This document shows, one piece after another, positions 19,492 through 28,470 of a DNA stretch of 64,000 nucleotides (within the stretch, counting starts at the first letter, position 1; every line of letters begins with the position of its first letter). The translations under genes were made by a program, and so were the position numbers. The notes under the pieces were generated by a model. The model was given only the letters and a program-made list of their open reading frames with translations. It ran no database searches and had not been told where the DNA came from. This DNA comes from Arcicella sp040387735 (lineage in GTDB: Bacteria > Bacteroidota > Bacteroidia > Cytophagales > Spirosomataceae). The DNA lies in NCBI GenBank assembly GCA_040387735.1, contig JAZKDE010000006.1, positions 62,001 through 126,000 of the forward strand, in the 5' to 3' direction.

Positions 19492-19499
19492 TATTTTTG
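19492..19499 (+). promoter_or_regulatory. -7 promoter element upstream of the first efflux operon
   Basis: TATTTTTG followed by C matches TAnnTTTGC exactly and is 120 bp before the TolC gene. It would start RNA near 19506, which places the hairpin at 19545-19587 inside the 5' leader. No good -33 element is seen. Confidence 0.4.
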
Positions 19500-19544
19500 C
19501 ATGAGTTAGAGTATTGTTATAGTATCTTCGTAAAATTATTTTTT

Positions 19545-19594
19545 TTCAAGATAAAATCCTGTTTTAAAAAGAGGGTTTTATCTTGAATTTTTTT
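19545..19594 (+). terminator. Strong terminator-like hairpin between sulP and the first efflux operon
   Basis: A 16-bp stem (TTCAAGATAAAATCCT at 19545-19560, AGGGTTTTATCTTGAA at 19572-19587; one G-T wobble) has an 11-nt loop and a run of Ts after it. It ends only about 25 bp before the TolC start codon. It may terminate sulP transcription, act as an attenuator for the efflux operon, or both. Confidence 0.85.
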
Positions 19595-19618
19595 GTAAAT
19601 AATATAAGCTAAACGATA

Positions 19619-20869
19619 ATGAATGTTAGAAATTTCGGATTGGGAATCTTTTTGTTTTGTAGTCAAATAATTTTTGCACAAAAAAAAATCGACTTGAGCA
19701 ATTGTGAGGAACAATTTCTGAAAACCAACCTTCTTTTACTCGCCAAACACTACAACATAGATGCTGCAAAAGCACTGACGATACAGGCTAAAATTTGGGA
19801 TACACCTTATCTTTCAGGCGAATTCAACCTCGTAAATCCTCAAAATAATGGTATTTTAGATGTTGCAGGCAATGGACAAAAAGCCTTTGCAATTCAGCAA
19901 TTGATATATTTAGGTAACAAAAAGAAAAATCAAGTTGCCCTTTCTAAAATTAATGAAGAATTGGCAGAATATGATTTTCAAGATTTGCTTCGAAACTTAA
20001 AGTTTCAATTGAGAAAGAGTTTTTTTATTCTCTATTTCAATAATAAAAAAATAGAAACTACTGACTTACAAATCAATCAAATAAGTGAATTAGTGAAAGC
20101 TTATTCTGTTCAAGCTCAAAAAGGAAATGTGCCTTTGAAAGAATTAGTCAGGTTACAATCACTCCTGATTTCTTTTAGAAATGAGCGAATCGACATTGTA
20201 AATAGTAGTTTGGAGGAACAAAATACGCTGAAATTAATCTTGAATGAAACCGAAAATATACTTCCACTTTACGATGAAACTACCTTTGAAAAATACGTGA
20301 GAAATGATGTTGGAGAAGCTCAGGAGTTAGAAAAACTTGCTATCGCAAATCGCCCAGATTATCAATTTTCCACTAAAAATATTGAAGCTAATGAGTGGAA
20401 TGTAAGATGGCAACAGTCGCTGGCAAAACCAGATTTGAATTTGGGTCTTTCTTATGACCAACGTGGCGGAGCTTTTAATAATCAAGTCAATATTACGGTT
20501 GGCATTCCGTTGCCTTTATGGAATCGTAATCAAGGAAATATAAAATTTTCTCAAGTTGTTTTGCAGCAATCGAGGGCTGAGAAACAAACTGTTACCCAAA
20601 AAATACAAACAGAAATTGCGAGTAATCTAATTAAATGGAAAGAGTCAAAAATCAATTATCAACAATTGTCAATTGGGACGATTTCTGACTTTGATGAGGT
20701 CTATAAAGGCATTTTACAAAACTTTCAGAAGAGAAATATCGGAATTTTAGAATTTACGGATTTCATGGAAAGCTACAATCAAATGTCTTTACAGTTGAAT
20801 GAATTAAAGAAAAGAGTAGCCATTTCGGCTGAAGAACTTAACAGTGTTTTAAATTATAATGTTTTCTAA
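19619..20869 (+). CDS. TolC-family outer membrane efflux protein, operon 1
   Basis: A 416-residue outer-membrane channel subunit (CzcC/CusC-like). It has a signal peptide (about 1-20, ending IFAQ) and two long, repeated helical halves with TolC-typical features: LAKHYNIDAAKA, RPDYQFS and the SLAKPDLNLGLSYDQRGG strand region. Together with the adaptor and RND pump encoded immediately downstream it forms a tripartite efflux channel across the envelope. Its stop codon overlaps an in-frame ATG of the adaptor gene. The corresponding protein of operon 2 (25885) is a clear paralogue. Confidence 0.88.
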   Translation: MNVRNFGLGIFLFCSQIIFAQKKIDLSNCEEQFLKTNLLLLAKHYNIDAAKALTIQAKIWDTPYLSGEFNLVNPQNNGILDVAGNGQKAFAIQQLIYLGNKKKNQVALSKINEELAEYDFQDLLRNLKFQLRKSFFILYFNNKKIETTDLQINQISELVKAYSVQAQKGNVPLKELVRLQSLLISFRNERIDIVNSSLEEQNTLKLILNETENILPLYDETTFEKYVRNDVGEAQELEKLAIANRPDYQFSTKNIEANEWNVRWQQSLAKPDLNLGLSYDQRGGAFNNQVNITVGIPLPLWNRNQGNIKFSQVVLQQSRAEKQTVTQKIQTEIASNLIKWKESKINYQQLSIGTISDFDEVYKGILQNFQKRNIGILEFTDFMESYNQMSLQLNELKKRVAISAEELNSVLNYNVF

Positions 20870-20876
20870 AAAATTT

Positions 20877-21962
20877 ATGAAAAATAAATTTTACATACTT
20901 GGGGTAGTGATTTCGTGGCTGGCAGTTGGTTGTGCTGAGAAAAAGGTTAAGAAAGAAATTGTGGAGACTTTCGTTTTGACCGACGTGATGTCTAAGACAA
21001 CAACAACTGCTGACGCAAAAGTATTACCCTTGAAAAATCAGTTGAATTTTTACGGAAAAATTACAGCCGATAACAATAAACTGATTGAAGTATTTCCTGT
21101 TGTGGGAGGAAATGTTATCAAAGTGAATGTTGAGTTGGGTGATTATGTCAATAAAGGACAAGTTTTGGCCATTATCAGAAGTACGGAAGTAGCCGATTTT
21201 GAGAAACAATTGTTTGATGCTAAAAATGATTTATTGATTGCCAAGAATAATTTGAAAGTAACGCAAGAATTATTTGAGGGCAAATTGAACTCGGAACGTG
21301 ATGTAATTGAGGCAAAAGGACAAGTGGAAAGAGCAACATCGCAGCTCAATCGAATGCAAGAGACCTATAAGATTTATAATATCAAGGCTGGGTCGTTGTA
21401 CGAAGTAAAAGCTCCAATTAGCGGTTTTATCATTGAAAAACACGTCAACCAAGATATGTTATTGAGGAGTGATAAAACGGATAATATCTTTGATATTGCC
21501 CAAATAAATGAAGTTTGGGCTATTGCTAACGTCAATGAAAGCGACATTAATCAAGTAAAATTAGGCGAAAATGCGTCGGTGACTACCTTGAGTAATCCTG
21601 ATAAGGTTTTTTCTGGAAAAGTAGATAAAATCTTTAATATCATTGATCCTGAAACAAAGGCAATGAAAGTTCGTATTATTCTGAAAAACCCCAATTACTT
21701 GCTAAAACCCGAAATGAGAGCGACTATTAAATTGTCTTATACTGAAAATAGGTCAATGATTGGAATTCCTTCTGAGGCGGTTATTTTTGATAAAAGCAAA
21801 AACTACGTAATGATTTATCATGATAAAAATAATATCGAAACCCGACAAGTGGAGGTATTCAGACAAGTAGGAGAAATAACGTACATTTTGAGCGGCCTGA
21901 AAGAAAATGAAAAAGTGATAAATCATAATCAATTGTTGATTTACGACGCCATTAATGATTAG
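20877..21962 (+). CDS. RND periplasmic adaptor (membrane fusion) lipoprotein, operon 1
   Basis: About 361 residues from ATG 20877 (MKNKFYILGVV); an upstream ATG at 20859 adds six residues and overlaps the TolC stop. A lipobox, LAVGC, follows the signal helix. The HlyD/CusB-like order is visible: a biotinyl-lipoyl-like half (VNVELGDYVNKGQVLAII), a coiled-coil hairpin (KQLFDAKNDLLIAKNNLKV onward), the second lipoyl half (VKAPISGFIIEK) and beta-barrel segments. It joins the RND pump to the TolC channel. No His- or Met-rich metal-binding tail is visible. Confidence 0.88.
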   Translation: MKNKFYILGVVISWLAVGCAEKKVKKEIVETFVLTDVMSKTTTTADAKVLPLKNQLNFYGKITADNNKLIEVFPVVGGNVIKVNVELGDYVNKGQVLAIIRSTEVADFEKQLFDAKNDLLIAKNNLKVTQELFEGKLNSERDVIEAKGQVERATSQLNRMQETYKIYNIKAGSLYEVKAPISGFIIEKHVNQDMLLRSDKTDNIFDIAQINEVWAIANVNESDINQVKLGENASVTTLSNPDKVFSGKVDKIFNIIDPETKAMKVRIILKNPNYLLKPEMRATIKLSYTENRSMIGIPSEAVIFDKSKNYVMIYHDKNNIETRQVEVFRQVGEITYILSGLKENEKVINHNQLLIYDAIND

Positions 21963-22003
21963 TAAAAGTAGGGGCGTATGTATCAAGTTTAAAAACTAAT
22001 CTC

Positions 22004-25000
22004 GTGAATAAATTTATCAGAAATATTATTGCTTTTTCGCTTAAAAATAAAGGTTTTACCTTCTTTTGGGTGGGAATTTTGGCAGTTTCGGGTTTTATTG
22101 CCTTCCGTAATATGCCCATCGAAGCTTTCCCCGATGTAACCAATACCCAAATTATCATTGTAACGGAATGGAACGGACGAAGTGCGGAAGAAATAGAACG
22201 ATTTGTGACTACACCCGTCGAAATTGCAATGAACTCGGTACAGAAAAAAACCAGCGTTCGGAGTATTACGATGTTTGGATTATCAGTTATCAAAATTATT
22301 TTTGATGATGACGTAGAAGATTTTTTCGCTCGGCAACAAGTTAATAATCTATTAAGAAGTGTAGCACTTCCTGAGGGAGTAGAACCTGATGTTCAACCGC
22401 CTTACGGCCCAACCGGGGAAATTTTTAGATACGTTTTGAAAAGTGAAACCCGAGATACTCGGGAATTGTTGACACTACAAAATTGGGTAATCGACCGTCA
22501 ATTAAGGGCTGTTCCAGGTGTGGCGGACTTAGTCGCTTTTGGTGGACAAGAGAAAACGTACGAAATCAGTGTTGACCCCAATCGCCTTTCAAAATATGAT
22601 TTAACGCCTTTACAAGTATTTGAAGCGGCCAATAAAAGTAATCTTAACGTCGGTGGGGATGTCATTGAAAAAAATGGTCAGGCCTACGTAGTGCGTGGTA
22701 TTGGATTGATTCAGTCTATTCAAGATATTGAAAATATTATTGTAGATGATGCCAATGGAAATCCCATTTTAGTGAAAAACTTAGCGGACGTACACGAAAG
22801 TTCAATGCCACGAGTTGGGCAAGTGGGTTTGAATGCCAATGACGACGTTGTGGAGGGAATTGTGGTAATGAGAAAAGGCGAAAATCCGAAAGAAGTTTTG
22901 GAAAGAGTGAAACTCAAAATTGAAGAATTACACGCTAAAATTTTACCCAAAGACGTAAGAATGGAAACATTCTACGACCGTGATAACCTGATGAATTATA
23001 CCACAGGAACGGTAATGCACAACTTATTAGAAGGTATTATTTTGGTTACGGTCATTGTGTTTTTGTTCATGGCAGATTGGCGAACAACTTTAATTGTTTC
23101 TATTATTATTCCCTTGTCTTTACTTTTTGCCTTTTTGTGTTTGAAGATGAAAGGAATGAGTGCCAACTTATTGAGTCTTGGAGCGGTCGATTTTGGTATT
23201 ATCATTGACGGAGCCGTCGTCATGGTCGAAGGGCTTTTTGTGGCCTTAGACCATCGAGCTCATAAAATGGGAATGCCCGCATTTAATAGAATTGCTAAGG
23301 GAAGTATGATTAAGAAAACGGGAGCCGAAATGGGAAAAGCCATCTTTTTCTCTAAATTAATCATCATCACGGCTCTTTTACCCATTTTTTCTTTCCAAAA
23401 AGTAGAAGGAAAAATGTTTTCGCCACTGGCATATACTTTGGGTTTTGCATTAATGGGAGCTTTGCTATTTACGCTGACGCTCGTTCCAGTGTTATCGCAT
23501 ATTTTACTGAATAAAAATGTTAAAGAAAAAAATAATCCATTCGTTAATTTCTGGAATAGAATCGTTGAAAAGGGCTTTAATTGGACATTTAACCACAAAG
23601 TTATTTCCTTGGTAATTTCTTTAAATATTCTAACCGCCTCATTTATTTCGGCTACATTTTTAGGAACTGAATTTTTACCACAACTCAATGAAGGTGCTTT
23701 ATGGGTCGAAGCAAAACTCCCAATGAGTACCAGTTTGACGGAAACCGTAAAAATAACGGCTACTTTAAGAAAAGACCTCCAGAGTTTTCCCGAAGTAAAC
23801 GGGGTATTATCGCAGGTGGGAAGAAGTAACGATGGGACTGACCCCAGCGGGTTTTATTACGTTCAGATGCAGGTCAATCTTAAACCTAAAGAAGAATGGA
23901 AACGTAAAATTTCGATGGATGGTTTAGTGGAAGAAATGGACAAAAAAATGAAGCAATACCAAGGAATTGGTTATAATTATTCACAGCCGATTATTGATAA
24001 CGTTGCTGAGTCCGTAGCTGGAATTAATGCCTCTAATGCCGTAAAAATATACGGTGATGATTTAGATAAATTGGACGAAGTAGCCAATCAAGTCCTCGAC
24101 CAAATCAAAAATGTGGAAGGAATTAAAGACGTTGGAATTTTGAGAAACGTGGGGCAACCCGAAATTAGTGTAGTGCTTGACCGTGAAAAAATGGCAGCTT
24201 ACGGTGTGAATCCCGCTGATGCACAGGCTGTTTTAGAGTTAGCTTACGGAGGAAAAACGGCTACACAAAAATACGAAGGGGAAAAGAAATTTGACATTCG
24301 AGTTCGTTATCAGAAAGACTATCGAAAAGATGAAAATGACATCATTAATCTAAAAGTACCAACGATTAGTGGAACGAAAATTCCGTTGAAGGAGATTTCG
24401 GTCGTTAAAAAAATAACGGGGCCAGCTTTTATTTACCGAGATAATACCAAACGATTTATTGGGGTTAAATTCTCCGTTAGGGACAGAGATTTAGGAAGTA
24501 CTATTGCAGATGCCCAAGAAAGAGTGGAGAAAAGTGTAAAACTCCCCACGGGATATTCTATTGGTTGGACGGGTGAATTTGAAAATCAGGTGCGTGCCAG
24601 TAAGCGTTTAGGACAAGTCGTTCCAATCAGTTTAATTGGTATTTTCGTCTTGTTATTTATTATGTTTGGTAACGTTAAAGATTCCCTTCTGGTATTGGCA
24701 AATGTACCATTTGCTATCATTGGCGGTATTGTTGCTTTACACGTAACGGGAATGAATTTTGGTATTTCGGCAGGAGTTGGATTCATTGCTTTGCTGGGGA
24801 TTTGTATCCAAAATGGCGTTATTCTGATTTCAGAATTTCATAATAATATCAAAAAGAAAATGATTTTGAATGACGCAATTACTGAAGCCGTAAAAGTTCG
24901 TACTCGCCCCGTTGTGATGACGGCTTTGATGGCATCAATTGGCCTTTTACCCGCTGCTATTTCAACAGGGATTGGTTCGGAATCGCAAAAACCTTTAGCA

Positions 25001-25105
25001 ATCGTTATTATCGGTGGATTGATTACCGCAACAATTTTGACTTTATTGGTTTTTCCAATTATTTTTTGGATTTTTAATAGAACGCATCACGAAGAAATTG
25101 TATAG
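22004..25105 (+). CDS. CzcA-type heavy-metal RND efflux pump, operon 1
   Basis: A 1033-residue inner-membrane proton antiporter. I use GTG at 22004 (MNKFIRNIIAFSLKN), which gives the expected N-terminal helix. The TM4 signature LGAVDFGIIIDGAVVMVEG carries Asp396 and Asp402. The DFGxxxDG pattern is that of the HME-RND pumps for Zn/Co/Cd/Ni-like divalent cations rather than the Cu/Ag subgroup. FPDVTNTQ and PYGPTGEIFRY are other CzcA landmarks. With the two upstream genes it forms a complete CzcCBA-like system; the actual metal needs testing. Confidence 0.92.
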   Translation: MNKFIRNIIAFSLKNKGFTFFWVGILAVSGFIAFRNMPIEAFPDVTNTQIIIVTEWNGRSAEEIERFVTTPVEIAMNSVQKKTSVRSITMFGLSVIKIIFDDDVEDFFARQQVNNLLRSVALPEGVEPDVQPPYGPTGEIFRYVLKSETRDTRELLTLQNWVIDRQLRAVPGVADLVAFGGQEKTYEISVDPNRLSKYDLTPLQVFEAANKSNLNVGGDVIEKNGQAYVVRGIGLIQSIQDIENIIVDDANGNPILVKNLADVHESSMPRVGQVGLNANDDVVEGIVVMRKGENPKEVLERVKLKIEELHAKILPKDVRMETFYDRDNLMNYTTGTVMHNLLEGIILVTVIVFLFMADWRTTLIVSIIIPLSLLFAFLCLKMKGMSANLLSLGAVDFGIIIDGAVVMVEGLFVALDHRAHKMGMPAFNRIAKGSMIKKTGAEMGKAIFFSKLIIITALLPIFSFQKVEGKMFSPLAYTLGFALMGALLFTLTLVPVLSHILLNKNVKEKNNPFVNFWNRIVEKGFNWTFNHKVISLVISLNILTASFISATFLGTEFLPQLNEGALWVEAKLPMSTSLTETVKITATLRKDLQSFPEVNGVLSQVGRSNDGTDPSGFYYVQMQVNLKPKEEWKRKISMDGLVEEMDKKMKQYQGIGYNYSQPIIDNVAESVAGINASNAVKIYGDDLDKLDEVANQVLDQIKNVEGIKDVGILRNVGQPEISVVLDREKMAAYGVNPADAQAVLELAYGGKTATQKYEGEKKFDIRVRYQKDYRKDENDIINLKVPTISGTKIPLKEISVVKKITGPAFIYRDNTKRFIGVKFSVRDRDLGSTIADAQERVEKSVKLPTGYSIGWTGEFENQVRASKRLGQVVPISLIGIFVLLFIMFGNVKDSLLVLANVPFAIIGGIVALHVTGMNFGISAGVGFIALLGICIQNGVILISEFHNNIKKKMILNDAITEAVKVRTRPVVMTALMASIGLLPAAISTGIGSESQKPLAIVIIGGLITATILTLLVFPIIFWIFNRTHHEEIV

Positions 25106-25183
25106 CACCTCTTGGTTAAATCTATTTTATTAGAATAAATCTTCTCTCATTGGCCTGAATACCACATTTTAACTAATTTTAAC

Positions 25184-25223
25184 AGCTTTGATAAAAAATG
25201 ACAATCCATTTTTTATCAAAGCT
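25184..25223 (+). terminator. Terminator hairpin after efflux operon 1
   Basis: A perfect 17-bp stem (25184-25200 with 25207-25223) encloses the loop ACAATC; the 3' arm holds six Ts. It sits about 80 bp past the RND stop codon and just before the small acidic-protein gene at 25307. Confidence 0.8.
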
Positions 25224-25306
25224 AATTGTATTATTTGAATAATAGTTGTACTTTTACTGCACAATTCTTTAAACATCATTTTGAACTCTCAATTAAAAAA
25301 TCGAAG

Positions 25307-25669
25307 ATGAAACTTTCGGGCTTTCATAAGTATTTCTTATTTTTATTACTATCTTTCGAGGTAGTAGTTGGGAGAAGTGCATTGGGTTCAACTTCGGGAT
25401 TACCATCACTTCATAACTCGACAACTACTGCACTAAAATCAAATCATAAAAATCAGCTTACGGTGTTAGTTGTTTGTGATTTTGTCGAAGAAAATGAGAA
25501 TGAAGAGGATTTAGATGCCCATTTTTCTTTTGGATTTATCTCACCCCTTTCTGATTCTTTTATTTTTATTGGTACTGAAAAAACAGTACTTTCCATCCTC
25601 AATTATTCTCCTTTTTCGGTTGTTAAAAAGCAGAAAATTAACGTTCTGAATTGCTCTTTCTTAATTTGA
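25307..25669 (+). CDS. Small exported acidic protein upstream of efflux operon 2 (family member B)
   Basis: 120 residues from ATG 25307 (MKLSGFHKYFLFLLL, a signal peptide); an in-frame ATG at 25226 would add 27 residues before the signal and overlap the preceding hairpin region. The mature part has the acidic patch DFVEENENEEDLD (about 58-70) and a tail with a single Cys (INVLNCSFLI, Cys116). It ends 215 bp before the TolC gene of operon 2. It matches genes at 11727, 31726 and 33644 in plan rather than in exact sequence. The function is unknown. Confidence 0.65.
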   Translation: MKLSGFHKYFLFLLLSFEVVVGRSALGSTSGLPSLHNSTTTALKSNHKNQLTVLVVCDFVEENENEEDLDAHFSFGFISPLSDSFIFIGTEKTVLSILNYSPFSVVKKQKINVLNCSFLI

Positions 25670-25884
25670 CACCAGCCTCTTTTGAAAAATTAATTTTCAA
25701 ATCCAGTATTAACTTTTATTAACAGAAAACCACTTGAAACTACAAAACTTTAGTTTTTGAAGAAGGAAAATTTGTGCTATTGATTCGCAAAATAATTCTC
25801 TTTCATATAAGAAACTATTATTGATAATTAGACGTATATCTTCTATCAACCTGTATTTCTATGTGTTCTCAAAGTCAAAAAATC

Positions 25885-27153
25885 ATGAAATTTTTATTGG
25901 TAATGATTGGAAGTATCCTACTTCTAACAAAAGGTGTGTTTGCTCAAAATGCAGATTCACTAAGATTGACCTTACCCGAGGCTGAGCAACAATTTGCTCA
26001 GAAAAACTTTTTCTTATTGGCCCAAAAATACAATATAGAAGCCTCGAAAGCTGCTATTATTCAAGCCAATCTGCTGCCAAATCCAAACGTAAATTTGGAA
26101 CAAACGGTAATTACAAAATCTACCATTGCTAATGATGCTCCCATCGGACCTTTGGGACAGAGAGCCATCCAAATTCAGCAATTAATTCAGGTTGCGGGCA
26201 AACGAAACAAGCAAGTGGCTTTGGCGAAAATTGGCGTAGAAATTTCTGAATTTCAATTTTCGGAAATTATCCGAGAGCTACTCTTTCAATTGCGAGGCAG
26301 TTTTTATCAAATTCACTTTTTGGAAAAAACATTGGTGATGTATGACCAAGAAATCCAAAATATTAGCCGTTTGGTGGGTGCTTATCAAGAACAAGTGCAA
26401 AAGGGAAATTTACCTCAAAAAGAATTGATTCGTTTGCAATCTTTTTTGATTACTTTACAAACTGAAGAAAGTGATATTAAAAATCAAATTTTGGATAGTG
26501 AAGCAACCATAAAAATTCTATTGGCTGTCAATTCTCCCCAATTTATTGAACCAGTTCTTGAAGATTCTCAAATGGGAAATCTTAATTTGTCGGGTTTAAA
26601 TTTAGAAAATTTAATTAGTGCTGCCAATGAAAATCGCCCTGATTTAAAGATTCAAGAAGCTTCTACTCGTCTGGCTTCGGCCAATTTGAGTTTGCAAAAA
26701 GCCTTGGCAAAACCCGATGTTACGGTTGGTTACAGTTATGACCGTGCGGGTAGTTATGTCAATAATTATCACGCTCTGACAGTTTCAATGGCTTTACCAT
26801 TTTTTAATAAAAATCAAGGAAATATTAAGATTGCCGAAAATCAAATTCAGGCTAATAAACAGTATTTAGCCCAAACTACGAATCAACTCGAAAATGAGGT
26901 TTTACAGGCATACACTAAGGCTCAAGAAAGCGAAAAATTATACCGTAAAATTGATCCACAATATCAAGCGAGTTTTGAAAAATTAATTAGCGGTGTTCTT
27001 GAAAATTATCAGAAACGAAATCTGACATTGATTGAATTTACCGATTTTTTAGAGTCATATAAAAATACTGTTAGCCAACTTAATTCACTCCAAAGTAGCC
27101 GAATGCAAGCCTTTGAAAACTTGAATTTTGTGGTTGGAAAGAAAGTGATTTAA
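25885..27153 (+). CDS. TolC-family outer membrane efflux protein, operon 2
   Basis: About 422 residues from ATG 25885 (MKFLLVMIGSILLLTKG, signal ending VFAQ); an upstream ATG at 25861 adds eight residues ahead of the signal. It is paralogous to the TolC protein of operon 1, sharing LAQKYNIEASKA, KGNLPQKELIRLQS, NRPDLKIQ and the AKPDVTVGYSYDRAG strand region. It forms the outer-membrane channel of the second tripartite pump. The next gene starts 113 bp later, after a repeat-rich spacer. Confidence 0.88.
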   Translation: MKFLLVMIGSILLLTKGVFAQNADSLRLTLPEAEQQFAQKNFFLLAQKYNIEASKAAIIQANLLPNPNVNLEQTVITKSTIANDAPIGPLGQRAIQIQQLIQVAGKRNKQVALAKIGVEISEFQFSEIIRELLFQLRGSFYQIHFLEKTLVMYDQEIQNISRLVGAYQEQVQKGNLPQKELIRLQSFLITLQTEESDIKNQILDSEATIKILLAVNSPQFIEPVLEDSQMGNLNLSGLNLENLISAANENRPDLKIQEASTRLASANLSLQKALAKPDVTVGYSYDRAGSYVNNYHALTVSMALPFFNKNQGNIKIAENQIQANKQYLAQTTNQLENEVLQAYTKAQESEKLYRKIDPQYQASFEKLISGVLENYQKRNLTLIEFTDFLESYKNTVSQLNSLQSSRMQAFENLNFVVGKKVI

Positions 27154-27159
27154 AAATTT

Positions 27160-27257
27160 AGCTGTCAGTAATCGGCTGTCGGTATTGTTCATTTTAATAA
27201 TTCAAAAAAAAAATAATAAAACAATTAGCTGAAAGCCGTGAGCCGAAAGCCGATTGC
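27160..27257. repeat. Imperfect inverted repeat in the tolC-adaptor spacer of operon 2
   Basis: GTAATCGGCTGTCGG (from 27168) and CCGAAAGCCGATTGC (27243-27257) can pair at 13 of 15 positions around a loop of about 60 nt. The spacer is built from short AGCTG/AGCCG units. Similar 'AGCT-like' units fill the next spacer (28363-28463) and the dabB-DUF2490 spacer (16811-16841). It looks like a small dispersed intergenic repeat. Confidence 0.5.
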
Positions 27258-27266
27258 TCCCAAAAT

Positions 27267-28358
27267 ATGAAAACGTTAAAATTAATCCTCTCTATATTGT
27301 TTGTGACAAGTCTAATGTCTTGTACCAAAAAAGAAGAAGCAGCTAAGGCTGATAACCCAAACTTAGAGCTTTCAGACCATACCAAAAACGAGCTGTCTTT
27401 AGCTCCTGCGGTTTCTGAAAATGTACAAAATGCCCTCATTTTGACGGGTAAAGTAATGCCTTTTGAGGAGCGCCAAGTGAAGGTTTCTCCTTTAGTTGAT
27501 GGTATTATTGAAAAACTTTCTGCCAATTTGGGCGACTATGTTCACAAGGGACAACAATTAGCAATTGTCCACAGTACTGACGTAGCAGATTTGGAGAATC
27601 AGACAATTAGTTCGAAATCAGATTTGCTATCGGCTCAAAAAAATCTGCAAGTTCAACAAGATTTATTTAAAGCAGGTTTGGCTTCAGAGAAAGACGTAAC
27701 ACTCGCTCAAAATGATGTTACCAAAGAAAAAGGAGCGTTAAATCGTGCCAATGAAGTTTCGGGAATCTATGGGGTAAAGAACTCATTTTACACCTTGAAA
27801 TCGCCAATTTCAGGGTTTGTAGTGGAAAAAAATGGCTCAATTTCTGATAAAATGGCTTACCATGAAGGTGAAACAGGAGCGTTTTTTACAATTGCAGATT
27901 TATCGGAAGTGCAAATTGTAGCTAATGTTTATGAGTCGGATATTGCTAAAGTGAAATTGGGCTTTCCTGTCAAAGTGAGCTTGATTGCATATCCCGATAA
28001 AGTTTTCACGGGAAAAATTAATAAAATTAGCAATGTTCTTGACCCACAAACTCGTACGATGAGCATAAGAATCAATCTTTTGAATCAAGCAAATTTGTTG
28101 AAACCAGAAATGTTTGCTCAAATTACGGTTGATTTTAACCAAAATAAAAAGATGGTTTCAATTCCTGCCGAAGCCGTGATTTTTGACAAAAATAAAAACT
28201 ACGTGATTGTCTATAAAGATGCCAAAAATGTAACAACTCGGGAAGTTCAAATTGCCCAAACAACTAATGGGAAATCTTATATCTTCAAGGGATTGCAAGA
28301 AGGCGAGCAGGTTATGTTGAAAAACCAATTGATGATTTATAATGCGTTGAATAATTAA
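27267..28358 (+). CDS. RND periplasmic adaptor lipoprotein, operon 2
   Basis: A 363-residue HlyD/CusB-like adaptor with lipobox LMSC (Cys19). Lipoyl half-motifs (LGDYVHKGQQLAIVHS; LKSPISGFVVEKNG), a coiled-coil hairpin between them and beta-barrel segments are present in the expected order. It closely parallels the adaptor of operon 1, including the TKGEQV/KNQLMIYNAL-like ending (here LKNQLMIYNALNN against INHNQLLIYDAIND). It connects the RND pump to the TolC channel. The spacer to the RND gene (112 bp) is again repeat-rich. Confidence 0.88.
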   Translation: MKTLKLILSILFVTSLMSCTKKEEAAKADNPNLELSDHTKNELSLAPAVSENVQNALILTGKVMPFEERQVKVSPLVDGIIEKLSANLGDYVHKGQQLAIVHSTDVADLENQTISSKSDLLSAQKNLQVQQDLFKAGLASEKDVTLAQNDVTKEKGALNRANEVSGIYGVKNSFYTLKSPISGFVVEKNGSISDKMAYHEGETGAFFTIADLSEVQIVANVYESDIAKVKLGFPVKVSLIAYPDKVFTGKINKISNVLDPQTRTMSIRINLLNQANLLKPEMFAQITVDFNQNKKMVSIPAEAVIFDKNKNYVIVYKDAKNVTTREVQIAQTTNGKSYIFKGLQEGEQVMLKNQLMIYNALNN

Positions 28359-28470
28359 ATTTTGCTTTAAGCTATATGCTTTATGCAATATGCCGTTTTC
28401 AAAATTAAAGATTATTCCACAATTAAATATTGGCCAATAAGCCTTTACAGCTTATAGCTATTCATTAATC

